DNA from: DATDIC01 sp963777625
GTDB taxonomy: Bacteria; Pseudomonadota; Alphaproteobacteria; Acetobacterales; Acetobacteraceae
Direction of reading: 5' to 3'
Length of the DNA stretch: 64,000 bases
Assembly: GCA_963777625.1 (NCBI GenBank)
Contig: CAVZRO010000013.1
Span: 62,001 to 126,000 of the forward strand
In this document: piece after piece, positions 44,536 through 54,700 of the stretch
Position numbering within the stretch: the first letter of the stretch is position 1
Layout: every line of letters starts with the position of its first letter
The notes under the pieces: model-generated
What the model saw: the letters and a program-made list of their open reading frames with translations, nothing else
Told to the model about the DNA's origin: nothing
Databases searched by the model: none
Made by a program: the position numbers and the translations under genes

Positions 44536-46461
44536 CCGAACTTTGCGCCCTTTTCGGTCTATGCTGTTGATAAATCGTAGCTTAGCGAACTGGCGCGGTC
44601 ATGTGGTTGGTTGATTTGGCTTGACACGACGCGAATCGGCCTGATTCGGTGCGCGCATGTATGTTGCGGTCATACCCAATCGCGGGTCACCCCCAGCGAT
44701 CCTGCTGCGGGAGAGCTACCGCGAGAACGGTAAGACCAAGAACCGCACGCTTGCCAACCTGTCCGGCTGGGCGGGCGAGCGCATCGAGTTGCTGCGTGCC
44801 GTCCTGCGCGGCGAGCATCTGCTGCCTGCCGCCGCGGCGGTGCAGATCGTCCGGGCTCTGCCGCACGGTCACGTGCTGGGTGCCCTGACGACGGCACGGC
44901 GGATCGAACTTGATGCCCTGTTGCCGCGTCGGGCGCCACCCCGCAGGCGCGATCTGGCACTGGCGCTGATCATCGCCCGGTTGCTCGATCCGGCGGCCAA
45001 ATTGGCGACGGCTCGCATGCTCGATCCGGCCACCGCAAGTCACTCACTGGGCGAGGTGCTGGGATTGGGCCGCGTCTCCGCCGGCGAGGTCTACGCCACG
45101 CTCGACTGGTTGGGCCGCGAGCAGAGCTTCATCGAGGCGAGCCTGGCCCGACGCCACCTGAAGAGCGGCACACTGCTGCTCTATGATGTCACCTCGACCT
45201 ACCTGGAAGGACGCTGCTGCGAACTGGCGCGCTACGGCTACAGTCGCGACCACCGGCGCGACCGCCCGCAATTGGTGATCGGCCTGCTGTGTGCCGCGGA
45301 TGGCTGCCCGGTGGCGGTGGAGGTGTTTGCCGGCAACACCGCTGATCCGGCCACGCTGAGCGCGCAGATCGCCAAGCTGAAGCAACGCTTCAACCTGCAT
45401 CGCGTGGTCATGATCGGCGACCGTGGTTTGCTGACCGAGGCGCGGATCAGAGAGACGCTGCGCCCGGCCGGGCTGGATTGGATCACGGCGCTGCGGGCGC
45501 CCGCAATCAAGGCCTTGGCCACTGACGATGGGCCGTTGCAGCTATCGCTGTTCGATGACCGCGACATGGCGGAGATCACCAGTCCCGACTATCCCGGCGA
45601 GCGCCTGGTGGTCTGCCGCAACCCGCTGCTGGCTGCCGAGCGTGCCCGCAAGCGCGACGAACTGTTGGCCGCGACCGAGACCGAGTTGGCGCGCATCCAG
45701 GCCCGCGTGCAGCGGGCACGCAACCCGTTGCGCGGAGCCGGCGCGATCGGCCAGGCGCTCGGCGCCATCTTCGGTCGGCGCAAGGTGGCCAAGCACTTCG
45801 ACACCACCATCACCGATGACAGCTTCAGCTTCATCAGGAACCACAGCGCCATCGCTGCCGAAGCTGCGTTGGACGGCATCTACGTGCTGCGCACGAATCT
45901 ACCGGCCGCCCAAACTGATGCCGCCGCTACCGTGCGCGCCTACAAGAGCCTCGCCAGCGTCGAGCGTGCGTTCCGATCCATGAAGACCGTGGATCTGGAA
46001 CTGCGTCCGGTGTTCCACTGGACCGCGCCACGGGTGCGCGCTCACGTGCTGCTCTGCATGCTCGCCTATTATCTGGAATGGCATATGCGCCGGCGCCTGG
46101 CCCCGATGTTGTTCGACGACCACGACACCCTGGCACGCGACGCGCAACGCTCCTCCCCGGTCGCCAAGGCAAAGCCCTCGCCAGCCGCCAGCGACAAAGC
46201 CGCCAGCAAGCAAACCGATCCAGCGCATGGCGAACCGTTGCCAGTGCACAGCTTCCGGACCTTGCTCGCCGATCTGGCAACGCTGACGCGAAATCTCGTC
46301 CAGCTCGCAGCCGATCGCAAAGACATCGTCCTCGCCGTACCAACAAAGCTACAGCGCAGAGCACTTCTTCTGCTCGGCGTCACCCAACTCGCGTAGACAG
46401 CACCCCAGCAGGCAAAGCCAACCGGATCAACGCTTTGCACTCAGAAATCCGCAAAGTTCGG
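44536..46461 (+). mobile_element. IS1634-type insertion sequence, copy 2 of a tandem pair
   Basis: Same 1,926-base element in the same orientation, separated from copy 1 by only ATTAGC (44530-44535), with another ATTAGC at 46462-46467. The shared 6-base spacer suggests tandem amplification of an IS together with one target repeat, or a second insertion at the same site. Confidence 0.92.
44657..46396 (+). CDS. IS1634-family transposase (copy 2)
   Basis: Identical in protein sequence to copy 1 (579 residues, all catalytic acidic residues present). The near-perfect DNA identity shows a very recent duplication, so both are probably active. No gene is recognisable on either side of the pair, so the target was probably intergenic. 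Confidence 0.92.
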   Translation: MYVAVIPNRGSPPAILLRESYRENGKTKNRTLANLSGWAGERIELLRAVLRGEHLLPAAAAVQIVRALPHGHVLGALTTARRIELDALLPRRAPPRRRDLALALIIARLLDPAAKLATARMLDPATASHSLGEVLGLGRVSAGEVYATLDWLGREQSFIEASLARRHLKSGTLLLYDVTSTYLEGRCCELARYGYSRDHRRDRPQLVIGLLCAADGCPVAVEVFAGNTADPATLSAQIAKLKQRFNLHRVVMIGDRGLLTEARIRETLRPAGLDWITALRAPAIKALATDDGPLQLSLFDDRDMAEITSPDYPGERLVVCRNPLLAAERARKRDELLAATETELARIQARVQRARNPLRGAGAIGQALGAIFGRRKVAKHFDTTITDDSFSFIRNHSAIAAEAALDGIYVLRTNLPAAQTDAAATVRAYKSLASVERAFRSMKTVDLELRPVFHWTAPRVRAHVLLCMLAYYLEWHMRRRLAPMLFDDHDTLARDAQRSSPVAKAKPSPAASDKAASKQTDPAHGEPLPVHSFRTLLADLATLTRNLVQLAADRKDIVLAVPTKLQRRALLLLGVTQLA

Positions 46462-46648
46462 ATTAGCGGATGTTGCTTCGGCTCTCGGCCGGCCTGCAGG
46501 AGCACGGGATGCAGGCCCGTTCGCGCGAGAACGTGTCGGCGGTGGGGGGGCTGGGTTGATGGCGGCCATTCCCGGACGTGTCGATTGGGACATCCAGCAT
46601 GGTTTCCGGACTGCCAGCACAAGCTTACCGCAGGCTTTGACGACACTT

Positions 46649-46772
46649 AGGGCGTCATGAAACAACCAAATCGACCGTCATTCCCGCGAAAGCGGGAATC
46701 CAGCGGGCGGCGGTGGATTCCCGCTTTCGCGGGAACGACGGGATGACGCGGTTATTTCTGAACGACTCCTTA
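46649..46772. repeat. Palindromic repeat, copy D (intact)
   Basis: Best preserved member: GGCGTCATGAAACAACCAAA, TCATTCCCGCGAAAGCGGGA, a GGGCGGCGG centre, GGATTCCCGCTTTCGCGGGA, then GATGACGCGGTTATTTCTGA and ACGACTCC. The two stems are reverse complements of each other and each is itself a hairpin, so the whole folds into a cruciform. The preceding 46468-46648 holds no gene. Confidence 0.85.
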
Positions 46773-46814
46773 CCAGAAAGCCTCTGCGAACTTGAGGGAT
46801 GACGCGATGCAGCG

Positions 46815-47135
46815 ATGGTTGGCAGGCCGTGGTCGAGACCGGCGGCCGGGCAGCGCCTGGGCTGCGGTGGGGCGTTGCTCGTGGTGCTCTTCGTTCTCAG
46901 TGTTTGTGCGTCGCCGGTCCCTGTCACGCGGATCGATCCGCAAAGGATGCAGCGCACACTGGATGCGAGCGCGCTCACGCGCGACCGTCTCAGCGAGGAA
47001 AGCCGGAACGTGCTGCGCCGCCACGCCCCGCTGGAGCTGTTCGACCGGGATGCCGGCGCTGCGATCGCCGCCTTGAATGCACGCCTGTCGCCGGCGGGCC
47101 ACGCCGACCGGCAGGACCTGTTCGCATTAAACTAA
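46815..47135 (+). pseudogene. N-terminal remnant of a lipoprotein alpha/beta-hydrolase
   Basis: A lipobox-like LSVCASPV follows a hydrophobic stretch. TRIDPQRMQRTLDASALT and the continuing SEESRNVLRRHAPLELFDRD resemble the leader of lipoprotein-type alpha/beta-hydrolases. The frame stops (TAA at 47133-47135) where that family continues with its catalytic domain, so only about the first 100 residues remain. Identification rests on this leader alone. Confidence 0.45.
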
Positions 47136-47506
47136 TAGCTGTACCCCGGCGGCGCCTGGTAATAGCCCGGCGGGGGCGGTGGGGAGCCATATCCATAGCC
47201 CGGCGGGGGCGGTCGAGAACCATACCCATAGCCCGGCGGTGGTGGCGGGGCACCGTATCCATAGGCGGGTGGCGGTGGCGCCGGCGTGGTGGCCGCGCCG
47301 GCCAGCGCACCACCGGCTCCGCCGACCAGGGCGCCGATGCCGGCGCCTCGGCCGCCACCTACAATGCCGCCGATCGCCGCCCCAGTGCCCGCGCCCAGCA
47401 ATGCGCCCCCGGCGGCACGCTGTCCGGGGTCATACGGGTCCGTGCAGCCGGCAATGGCAAGAGCCATCCCCAGCGCAACCGCCGCCGGCGCAATCATGGT
47501 TTTCAT
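47132..47506 (-). CDS. Glycine-zipper lipoprotein with Pro/Tyr-rich repeat tail
   Basis: 124 residues. A lipoprotein signal MALAIAGCTDPYDPG places the lipidated cysteine near residue 21. A glycine zipper follows (GGALLGAGTGAAIGGIVGGG, GIGALVGGAGGALAGA), the membrane-inserting segment of the YMGG/SlyB-type family. The C-terminal third is a repeated unit of PPPPGYGYGS and PPGYYQAPPGYSY. It is an outer-membrane or periplasmic protein of unknown role. The ATG at 47506 with GGGAAA upstream starts the signal correctly. Confidence 0.75.
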   Translation of the reverse strand: MKTMIAPAAVALGMALAIAGCTDPYDPGQRAAGGALLGAGTGAAIGGIVGGGRGAGIGALVGGAGGALAGAATTPAPPPPAYGYGAPPPPPGYGYGSRPPPPGYGYGSPPPPPGYYQAPPGYSY

Positions 47507-47607
47507 CTTGTTTCCCTGGCGCTCTTCGGTTGCCACGTGCTCACGTCCCGGAACCCGTCCGCTCTAAACACGGAACTCCGCGCGTCGCCGGCAAGGCGAA
47601 CCCAACT

Positions 47608-47994
47608 TCAGCCCGGCCCAAACACGATCGGCGGCGGATAATAGACCGGAGGCGGATAATAGACCGGAGGCGGGTAATAGGCCGGCGGTGCGATCACTAT
47701 TGGCGGCAGCCAGCGTCCGCCATACCAGCGCCAACCGACGCAGCAGCCGCCGCCCCAGCCTCCACCATGCCAGCCGCCACCATGCCAGCCGCCACCGTGC
47801 CAACCTCCGCCATTCCAGCCGCCGCCGCCGTGCCACCCTCCGCCATTCCAACCACCGCCACCGCCGTGCCAACCACCACCGCCGCCATGCCAACCACCGC
47901 CACCGCCGCCATGCCAATCGGCGCTTGCGGGGGATGCCGCCGCGATCAGGCCAACCAGCCCCAGCGTGGCCATCCCACATCGAAAGAGGCGCAT
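47608..47994 (-). CDS. Exported Gly/Trp/His-rich repeat protein
   Basis: 128 residues with a signal peptide (GLVGLIAAASPASA). The mature protein is built of units like WHGGGGG, WNGGG and WHGGG, about ten in a row, then a short conserved-looking CCVGWRWYGGRWLPP, and a tail of YYPPPV units. The His-rich repeats could bind metal, but this is a guess. The units are also DNA tandem repeats, so copy number may vary between strains. It lies next to the glycine-zipper lipoprotein in the same direction. Confidence 0.7.
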   Translation of the reverse strand: MRLFRCGMATLGLVGLIAAASPASADWHGGGGGGWHGGGGGWHGGGGGWNGGGWHGGGGWNGGGWHGGGWHGGGWHGGGWGGGCCVGWRWYGGRWLPPIVIAPPAYYPPPVYYPPPVYYPPPIVFGPG

Positions 47995-48140
47995 TTGCTC
48001 AATCTCCAACCCACGCGAAGAGAGAAACACCAGATGATGGCACAAGGTTGGCGAGAATAACTTAACTGTACCCTGTCCTTCGCGACGCCGGATACCCGGG
48101 CCGGGGCTTGCTCATCACGCCCCGGCCGCGCGCGCCCGTT

Positions 48141-48524
48141 TCAGGCCCGCTGCACCAGCTCGATCTTGTAGCCGTCCGGATCCTCCACGAACGCAATCAC
48201 CGTCGTGCCGAACTTCACCGGCCCGGCCTCACGGGTCACCTTGCCGCCACCGTGGCGCACCTTCTCGCAGGTCGCGGCCACATCGGGCACGCCGATCGCC
48301 AGATGTCCGAACGCCGTCCCCTGCTCATATTTCGCGACACCGTAATTATAGGTCAGCTCGACCTCCGCGGTGCCGTCGTCGCTGTAGCCGACAAAGGCCA
48401 GCGTATATTTTCCATCCGGCACATCGCGCCGGCGAAGCTCCTTCATCCCCAGCAGCTTGGTATAGAAATCGATGCTGCGCTGCAGATTCCCGACGCGGAT
48501 CATGGTGTGCAAAAAGCGGCTCAT
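48141..48524 (-). CDS. gloA: Lactoylglutathione lyase (glyoxalase I)
   Basis: 127 residues, detoxifies methylglyoxal with glutathione. HTMIRVGNLQRSIDFYTKLL contains the first metal His, FVGYSDDGTAEVELTYNYG a Glu, GTAFGHLAIGVPDV the second His, and AFVEDPDGYKIELVQ the last Glu. This gives the complete H/E/H/E set. The start overlaps the upstream lpxI stop by four bases. Confidence 0.93.
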   Translation of the reverse strand: MSRFLHTMIRVGNLQRSIDFYTKLLGMKELRRRDVPDGKYTLAFVGYSDDGTAEVELTYNYGVAKYEQGTAFGHLAIGVPDVAATCEKVRHGGGKVTREAGPVKFGTTVIAFVEDPDGYKIELVQRA

Positions 48525-49396
48525 GTGCTGTTTCCTTTCGCTGCTTCATCCGGATCAAGACCGAGCAGGAATAGCCCGGCCGCCTCCGCCTCCGCCAGGG
48601 TTGCCAGCCGATCGGCGAGCAACGTTCCCTCGGCCTCGAACGCAATACCGCGCAGCCCGGCCGCCGCGGCATGGCGCACCGTCTCCGGCCCGATCGTCGG
48701 CAGGTCGGCGCGCCGGTCCTGGCCCGGCTTGACCAGCTTCACCAGCACCCCGCCCGGTCCTGGACGCGCCAGCCCGAGGCAGCGGGCCAGCATCGCGTCG
48801 GTGCCCTCGGACGCCTCGACCGCCAGCACGATGCCCTGCTGAACCACGCAGCCCTGCCCGACATCCACCGCGCCCAGCGCCCGCACCACCGTCACCGCGC
48901 GCGCGATGTCGGCAGCCGCCAGCGCGTCCGGCGCGGCCCCGGTCAGCAGGCCGCGCGGGGCCAGCGCCTCATCCAGTATTTCGTGCGCGCCGATGACGCG
49001 GAACCCTTCCTCGCTCAGCACCCGCACGACGGCCGCCAGCAGCCCGTCATCGCCGGCAAACGCGGCGCGACCGACGCGGGCCAGGATGCGCGCGCCCTCG
49101 GCATCGGGACGCATATCCAGCAACGAGGGGCGCCGTACCGGGCCCACCAGCACCAGGTCCTGGCATCCATGCCCGCGCAACGCCTCCAGTATCCGGCCGG
49201 CAGCGCCCATGCGGATGAATTCGTGCGGATAGGGCGCCAGCACCGCGCGGTCGGCGAAGCCGTCCAGGCCGACCAGGAACACCGGCCGCCCGGCCGCACG
49301 CGCGGCGGCGGCTACCTGCCCGGGAAAGCTGCCTCCACCGGCCAATACGCCGAGGGTCGGCCGCGCCTGAGCGGTTTTCGCGCTATCGGTCTCCAT
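48521..49396 (-). CDS. lpxI: UDP-2,3-diacylglucosamine pyrophosphatase LpxI
   Basis: Lipid A pathway enzyme that cleaves UDP-diacylglucosamine to lipid X and UMP. The 291-residue DUF1009 protein has LGVLAGGGSFPGQVAAAARA at the N-terminus, ILEALRGHGCQDLVLVGPVR, GDDGLLAAVVRVLSEEGFRV, VGQGCVVQQGIVLAVEASEG with the catalytic region, and PTIGPETVRHAAAAGLRGIA. The ATG at 49396 matches the family start; upstream in-frame residues are antisense to other DNA. Its usual partners (lpxA, lpxB) are not here; it is coupled to gloA. Confidence 0.92.
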   Translation of the reverse strand: METDSAKTAQARPTLGVLAGGGSFPGQVAAAARAAGRPVFLVGLDGFADRAVLAPYPHEFIRMGAAGRILEALRGHGCQDLVLVGPVRRPSLLDMRPDAEGARILARVGRAAFAGDDGLLAAVVRVLSEEGFRVIGAHEILDEALAPRGLLTGAAPDALAAADIARAVTVVRALGAVDVGQGCVVQQGIVLAVEASEGTDAMLARCLGLARPGPGGVLVKLVKPGQDRRADLPTIGPETVRHAAAAGLRGIAFEAEGTLLADRLATLAEAEAAGLFLLGLDPDEAAKGNST

Positions 49397-49569
49397 ACCC
49401 GGGTTTTCGGCGGTTCCGGCATGGCCCGCAACCGTGGCAGCCATGCAGCACAAAAACCGCCCCGGCCTGGCCCCCGGGCTGGATTGTCCGCGCCAGCCGC
49501 CGATATGGCGTGATGGCGCGGGGTGGACTATTCCCGGCTTCACTCCGTCGCGCCGAGGACCCGTGTCAC

Positions 49570-49989
49570 ATGCCCACAGTTCGCTGGCAGCCCGACCGCC
49601 GGATACCACCGTCCCCATGGCCGACACCGCCACTGCTCACCGCAATGAAGCGCGGGCTGCGCGGCTGTTGTCCCGCGTGCGGGGAAACGCACCTGTTCAA
49701 CGGCTTCCTGAAAATCGTCCCGGTCTGCAAAAACTGCGGTGCGCCGCTGGGCCTCGCCCGCGCCGATGATGCGCCGCCTTATTTCGTCATCCTGATCACC
49801 GGGCATATCGTCGTGCCGCTGCTGCTGGTCATGCAGAAGCTGCGCAACCCACCGAGCTGGGAATTGGCCGTGATCTTCCTGCCGCTGACCCTGGTGCTTG
49901 CGCTGGCTTTGCTGCGCCCCGTCAAGGGCGCCGTCCTCGGTGCGATCGTCAGCCTGGGCATCGTGAAACTCGAACCTCGGCCCGACTGA
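49570..49989 (+). CDS. DUF983 zinc-ribbon membrane protein
   Basis: 139 residues. Two CxxC pairs (GCCPACGETHLFNGFLKIVP and CKNCGAPLGL) form a zinc ribbon, followed by two membrane helices (YFVILITGHIVVPLLLVMQK and LAVIFLPLTLVLALALLRP). This order defines DUF983, an inner-membrane family of unknown function common in alphaproteobacteria. The exact start is uncertain (ATG 49570, or an internal ATG before KRGLRGCC). Confidence 0.8.
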   Translation: MPTVRWQPDRRIPPSPWPTPPLLTAMKRGLRGCCPACGETHLFNGFLKIVPVCKNCGAPLGLARADDAPPYFVILITGHIVVPLLLVMQKLRNPPSWELAVIFLPLTLVLALALLRPVKGAVLGAIVSLGIVKLEPRPD

Positions 49990-49996
49990 TCGACCG

Positions 49997-50488
49997 ATGT
50001 CCGGCTCGCCGGAATCGCGGATTGCCGCGGTGAAGCTGGATGGCGAGCCGCTCAGCCGGCTGTCGCCGTTGATGGAGGCGGATCGCGCCCAGGCAGTCGC
50101 GGACCTGGCGGCGGAAAATCGATTTATGCCCCTGCTGCGGCAGTGGGGCCCGCCGTCGGGGCCCTTCGTGCTGCACCTGTCGATCCAGGAAGGACGGCTG
50201 GTGTTCGACATCCGCAATGCCGACGCCACCAAGCTGGGCGCCATCGGGATCGCGCTGGGGCCGTTCCGCAGCCTGATGAAGGATTACCGGCTGCTGGTCG
50301 AAAGCCACGTCATGGCGGTGCAGGAAGGGCGTGAGGCGCGCATCCAGGCGATCGACATGGGCCGCCGGGGCCTGCACAACGAGGGCGCCGCGCTGTTGAT
50401 GCAGCGCCTGGCCGGAAAGGTCGAACTCGATCTGCCGACCGCGCGGCGGTTGTTTACGCTGATGTGCGTCCTGCACCAGCGCATATGA
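49997..50488 (+). CDS. UPF0262 family protein
   Basis: 163 residues. RIAAVKLDGEPLSRLSPLME opens the family core. The family blocks then follow: EGRLVFDIRNADATKLGAIG, LGPFRSLMKDYRLLVESH, QAIDMGRRGLHNEGAALLMQ and VELDLPTARRLFTLMCVLHQ. The function is unknown. The family is essentially alphaproteobacterial, which helps place the organism. It lies 7 bases after the DUF983 gene and 10 before mtnA, so the three form one operon. Confidence 0.9.
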   Translation: MSGSPESRIAAVKLDGEPLSRLSPLMEADRAQAVADLAAENRFMPLLRQWGPPSGPFVLHLSIQEGRLVFDIRNADATKLGAIGIALGPFRSLMKDYRLLVESHVMAVQEGREARIQAIDMGRRGLHNEGAALLMQRLAGKVELDLPTARRLFTLMCVLHQRI

Positions 50489-50498
50489 GGTCGCTGAC

Positions 50499-51590
50499 AT
50501 GAAGATCGATGGCGTTCAGTATCGTACCGTCTGGCTCGATCAGGATGGCTGGTCGGTGCGGATCATCGATCAGACGAAACTGCCCTGGGCGCTGGACATC
50601 GTGCGGCTGACCACATTGCAACAGGGCGCCGACGCGATCCGCCACATGCAGGTTCGTGGCGCGCCGCTGATCGGCGCCACCGCGGCCTATTCGCTGTGCC
50701 TGGGGCTGCGTGCCGACTGCTCCACCGACGCCATGGAGCGTGGCGCGGCACTGCTGGCACAAACCCGTCCGACAGCGATCAACCTGCGCTGGGCGCTGCA
50801 GCGGATGCTGACGCGGCTGCGTAACACCGCGGTACCGGAACGCCTGGCTGTCGCTTACGCCGAAGCCGCCGCGATCGCCGATGAGGACGTCGCCCAGAAC
50901 AAGGCCATCGGCCAGCACGGGCTGCCGTTGATCGAGGCGGTGGCGCGCGAACACCCGGACCGACGCGTGAACGTGCTGACGCATTGCAATGCGGGGTGGC
51001 TGGCGACCGTGGATTGGGGCACCGCACTGGCGCCGATCTACGCCGCGCACAATGCGGGCGTGCCGTTGCATGTGTGGGTGGACGAGACGCGGCCACGCAA
51101 CCAGGGCGCCGCGCTGACTGCGTTCGAACTCGGCAAGCATGGCGTGAGGCACACCGTGATCGCCGACAACGCCGGCGGCCACCTGATGCAGCACGGCGAG
51201 GTCGATCTGGTGATCGTCGGCGCCGACCGCGTGACCCGCGGCGGCGATGCGGCCAACAAGATCGGCACATATCTGAAGGCGCTGGCGGCACACGACAACG
51301 CTGTGCCGTTCTGGGTCGCGGTCCCGTCCACCACCATCGACTGGACCATCGCCGACGGTCTCGCCGACATCCCGATCGAGCAGCGCGGCGAGGCGGAAGT
51401 AACGCAAATGACCGGACGCGCGCCCGACGGATCCGTGGTCACGGTACGCATCGCACCCGAGGGCAGCCCCGCCAGCAACCCGGCCTTCGACGTCACCCCG
51501 GCCCGCCTGATCACCGGCCTGATCACTGAGCGTGGCTGCTGCGCCGCAACCGCTCCCGGACTGGTTTCATTATTCCCGGAACGAAGCTGA
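50499..51590 (+). CDS. mtnA: S-methyl-5-thioribose-1-phosphate isomerase
   Basis: Methionine salvage enzyme, 363 residues, converting methylthioribose-1-phosphate to methylthioribulose-1-phosphate. IRHMQVRGAPLIGATAAYSL, VNVLTHCNAGWLATVDWGTA (catalytic Cys), VWVDETRPRNQGA, IVGADRVTRGGDAANKIGTY (catalytic Asp) and VPFWVAVPSTTIDWTI are all present. GAGGT lies before the ATG. No other mtn gene is nearby. Confidence 0.94.
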   Translation: MKIDGVQYRTVWLDQDGWSVRIIDQTKLPWALDIVRLTTLQQGADAIRHMQVRGAPLIGATAAYSLCLGLRADCSTDAMERGAALLAQTRPTAINLRWALQRMLTRLRNTAVPERLAVAYAEAAAIADEDVAQNKAIGQHGLPLIEAVAREHPDRRVNVLTHCNAGWLATVDWGTALAPIYAAHNAGVPLHVWVDETRPRNQGAALTAFELGKHGVRHTVIADNAGGHLMQHGEVDLVIVGADRVTRGGDAANKIGTYLKALAAHDNAVPFWVAVPSTTIDWTIADGLADIPIEQRGEAEVTQMTGRAPDGSVVTVRIAPEGSPASNPAFDVTPARLITGLITERGCCAATAPGLVSLFPERS

Positions 51591-51656
51591 ACGACCCCCA
51601 CCGTCGCCAAACCCAATCCGTCGCGGCCGCACCAATCCGCCACGGCCAAATTCGTC

Positions 51657-51689
51657 ATGGCCGGGCTTGTCCAGGCTTGTCCCGGCCAT
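51657..51689. terminator. Hairpin between convergent mtnA and efflux-pump genes
   Basis: ATGGCCGGG (51657-51665) pairs with CCCGGCCAT (51681-51689) across a 15-base loop. It lies between two genes that run toward each other and probably serves as a shared terminator or a palindromic repeat unit. No T-run follows. Confidence 0.4.
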
Positions 51690-51754
51690 CCACGTCTTCA
51701 TCGCGGCAAACCCAAAGGTGCAGAGCGCGGGCACCCTCCCCGCAAAAATGACCC

Positions 51755-54700
51755 CTACTCCCCCGGCGTCGCCACCGGATGCTGCCCGCTCCGCCGGAAA
51801 CGCGCCTTCGTCCACTCCCGCATGGTTTGAAACACCACATACAGCATCGGGATCAGGAAAATCCCCACCGAGCTGGCCACGATCATGCCCGCAAACACCG
51901 CCGTCCCCACATCCCGCCGGCTGAGCATCGCCGCTCCATGCGCCGTCACCAAAGGCAACAGCCCGAGAATGAAGGCAAACGACGTCATCATCACCGCGCG
52001 AAACCGCGTGCGCGCGCCCAGCACCGCGGCCTCGCGGATCGGCATGCCCTCCTCCCGCCGCTCCTTCGCGAACTCCACGATCAGGATGGCGTTCTTGGCC
52101 GCCAGTGCGATCAGCACCACCAGTCCGATCTGCGCATACAGGTCCACCGACAGGCCGGCGATGGTAATCCCGACGAACGCCCCCAGCACGCCCACCACGA
52201 CCGACAGCAGCACCGGCACCGGAATGGTCCAGCTTTCATAAAGCCCCACCAGGAACAGATAGGCGAACAGCACCGCCAGACCCATGATCAGCCCGGTCTG
52301 CCCCGCCGCCAGCTCCTCCTGATACGCCGTACCTGTCCACTCGAAACCATAGCCACGCGGCAGCGTCTTGTCCGAGATCGCCGCCATCGTCGTCAGCGCC
52401 GTGCCGGATGAAACGCCCGGCGCCGGACCGCCATCGATGGTGATCGCCCGATAGTTGTTGTAGCGCGTGATCACCTGCGGCCCGGTCACGAAGCGCAGGC
52501 TGGCGATCGAGCGGATCGGCACCATGTCGCCCAGTTTGTTGCGCACGTAGATGCGCCAGATATCCGGGATGTCGCTGCGATCGACCGCCCCGCCCTCGAT
52601 GTTCACCTGCCAGGTGCGGCCATAAAGGTTGAAGTTGTTGACATAGATACCACCCAGGGTCGCTTGCAGGGCGGTGAACACGTCGCTGATATTCACCCCC
52701 AGCGCCGACGCCTTGTCGCGGTCCACATCCAGATAGAGCGACGGGTTGGTCGCCGTGTAGGTGGAAAACACGCGGGTCAGCGCCGGGTTCTGGTTGGCGG
52801 CGGCAATCAGCCCGCCCATCACCTGCCCGTTCTCCACCGGGTCCTGACCCTCCAGCGCCTCCAGCTCGTACTCGAATCCCGATCCGGTGCCCAAGCCGAT
52901 GATCGGCGGCAGATTGAACGGGAAGATCACCGCCGATCGGATGCCCTGCACCGCGCCGAACGTCTGCCCGACCAGCGCGCCCGCCTGGTCCGCCGCTGCC
53001 CGCCGATCAGAAAAGGGCTTCAGCCGCGCCACCAGAAACGCCGCGTTCGGCTCCTGCACCCCGTCCAGCAATGAAAACCCGACGATCGCCAGCGTATCCT
53101 GCACCTGCGGCATCTTCTTCAGGATCGCTTCCACCCGCGAAGCAACCTCGCTGGTGCGCGCCACGGAGGCGCCGTCCGGCAACTGCGCGGAGATGAAGAA
53201 CGCGCCCTGATCCTCCTCCGGCAGGAAGCCGGTGGGCGTGTGGTTCATCATCCAGAACGCGCCGGCGCCGAATACCCCGACCAACAGGATCGACAGCACG
53301 GACACGCGCACCAATCGGCGCACCACCGCCGCATAGCCGTCCCGCATGTAATCGACGCCGCGCAGCAGCCAGCGGATCGGCCCGCGCCGCTGCCCGTGAC
53401 GCCGCAGGAACAGCGCGCACAAGGCCGGCGACAGGGTCAGCGCGTTGGTTGCCGAAATCAGCATCGCGCAGGTCATGGTCACGGCGAACTGGCGGAACAG
53501 GATACCGGACAGCCCGGGAATGAATCCCACCGGCACGAACACCGACAGCAGCACCAGCGAGATGGCGATGATCGGACCGGTGATCTGGTTCATCGCCTTG
53601 AGCGTCGCCTCCGCCGGGGTCAGCGTCGGCTCCTCTTCCAGCACACGCTCGACATTTTCCACCACCACGATCGCATCGTCGACCACGATGCCGATCGCCA
53701 GCACCATCGCCAGCAGCGACACGGTGTTGATGGTGAAGCCGAGCGCCAGCAGCGCGGCGAACGTACCGATCAGGCTGACCGGCACCGCGACCAGCGGAAT
53801 GATGGTGGCCCGCACGCTGCCGAGAAACAGGAACACCACCAGCACCACCAGCGCGAATGCTTCCAGCAGCGTGGTGAGGACTTCGCTCACCGTGTCGCGG
53901 ACGAACTCGCTGGTGTCATACATCACCATCGCGTGCAGCCCGGCGGGAAAGCGCGTGGACATGTGCTGCAGCGCCTGGTTCACCGCGTCCGAGGTCTGCA
54001 CCGCGTTGGCACCCGGCGCCAGATAGATCGCCACCGGCACCGCGGGCCGGCCGTTCAGCCGCGTCTCGCTGTCCATGTTCTGCGCGCCGAGCTGCACGTC
54101 GGCGACATCGCGCAGCCGCAATACGGACCCGTCCGGATTGGCGCGGATCACGATATTGCCGAACTGCTGGGCGGTGACCAGCCGTCCCTGGGTTTGCAGG
54201 TTGAACTGGAACTGCTGGTCGTTGCCGATCGGTCGGGCGCCGATCCGTCCCACCGGCGCCACCACGTTTTGCGACTGGATCGCAGCGATGATGTCGCTGG
54301 GCGACAAGCCCAGGCTGACCAGGCGATCGGTGTGGAACCACACCCGCATCGAGTAGTTCAGCTTCGAAAACAGGCTCGCCTGACCCACACCCGGTGTGCG
54401 CGACAACGTATCGAGCACGTTGATCAGCACGTAGTTGGTGATGAACAGCGGGTCCATCTTCGGGTCGTCGCCGTAGAAAGCGAGGAACTCCAGGATGGCG
54501 GAGGACTTCTTCTGCACCGTCAGCCCTTCGGTCTGCACCTCGACCGGAAGCTGAGACAGCGCGGTCTGCACGCGGTTGTTGACGTTGACGGTGTCGATAT
54601 CGGGGTCGCTGCCCAACTGAAAGCTGACCGTCAGGCTGTAGCTGCCATCGTTCCCGCTGGTCGATTTCATGTAGATCATCTTGTCGGCGCCGACCACCTG

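Noticed and set aside
46649..46772. CRISPR repeat or tRNA-like structure
   Set aside because: The repeats are dispersed single palindromes with no spacers, and no tRNA arms are present; they form cruciform repeats.
47697..47912. Plus-strand open frames across the Gly-rich gene
   Set aside because: They are by-products of the tandem DNA repeat; only the minus frame has a signal peptide.
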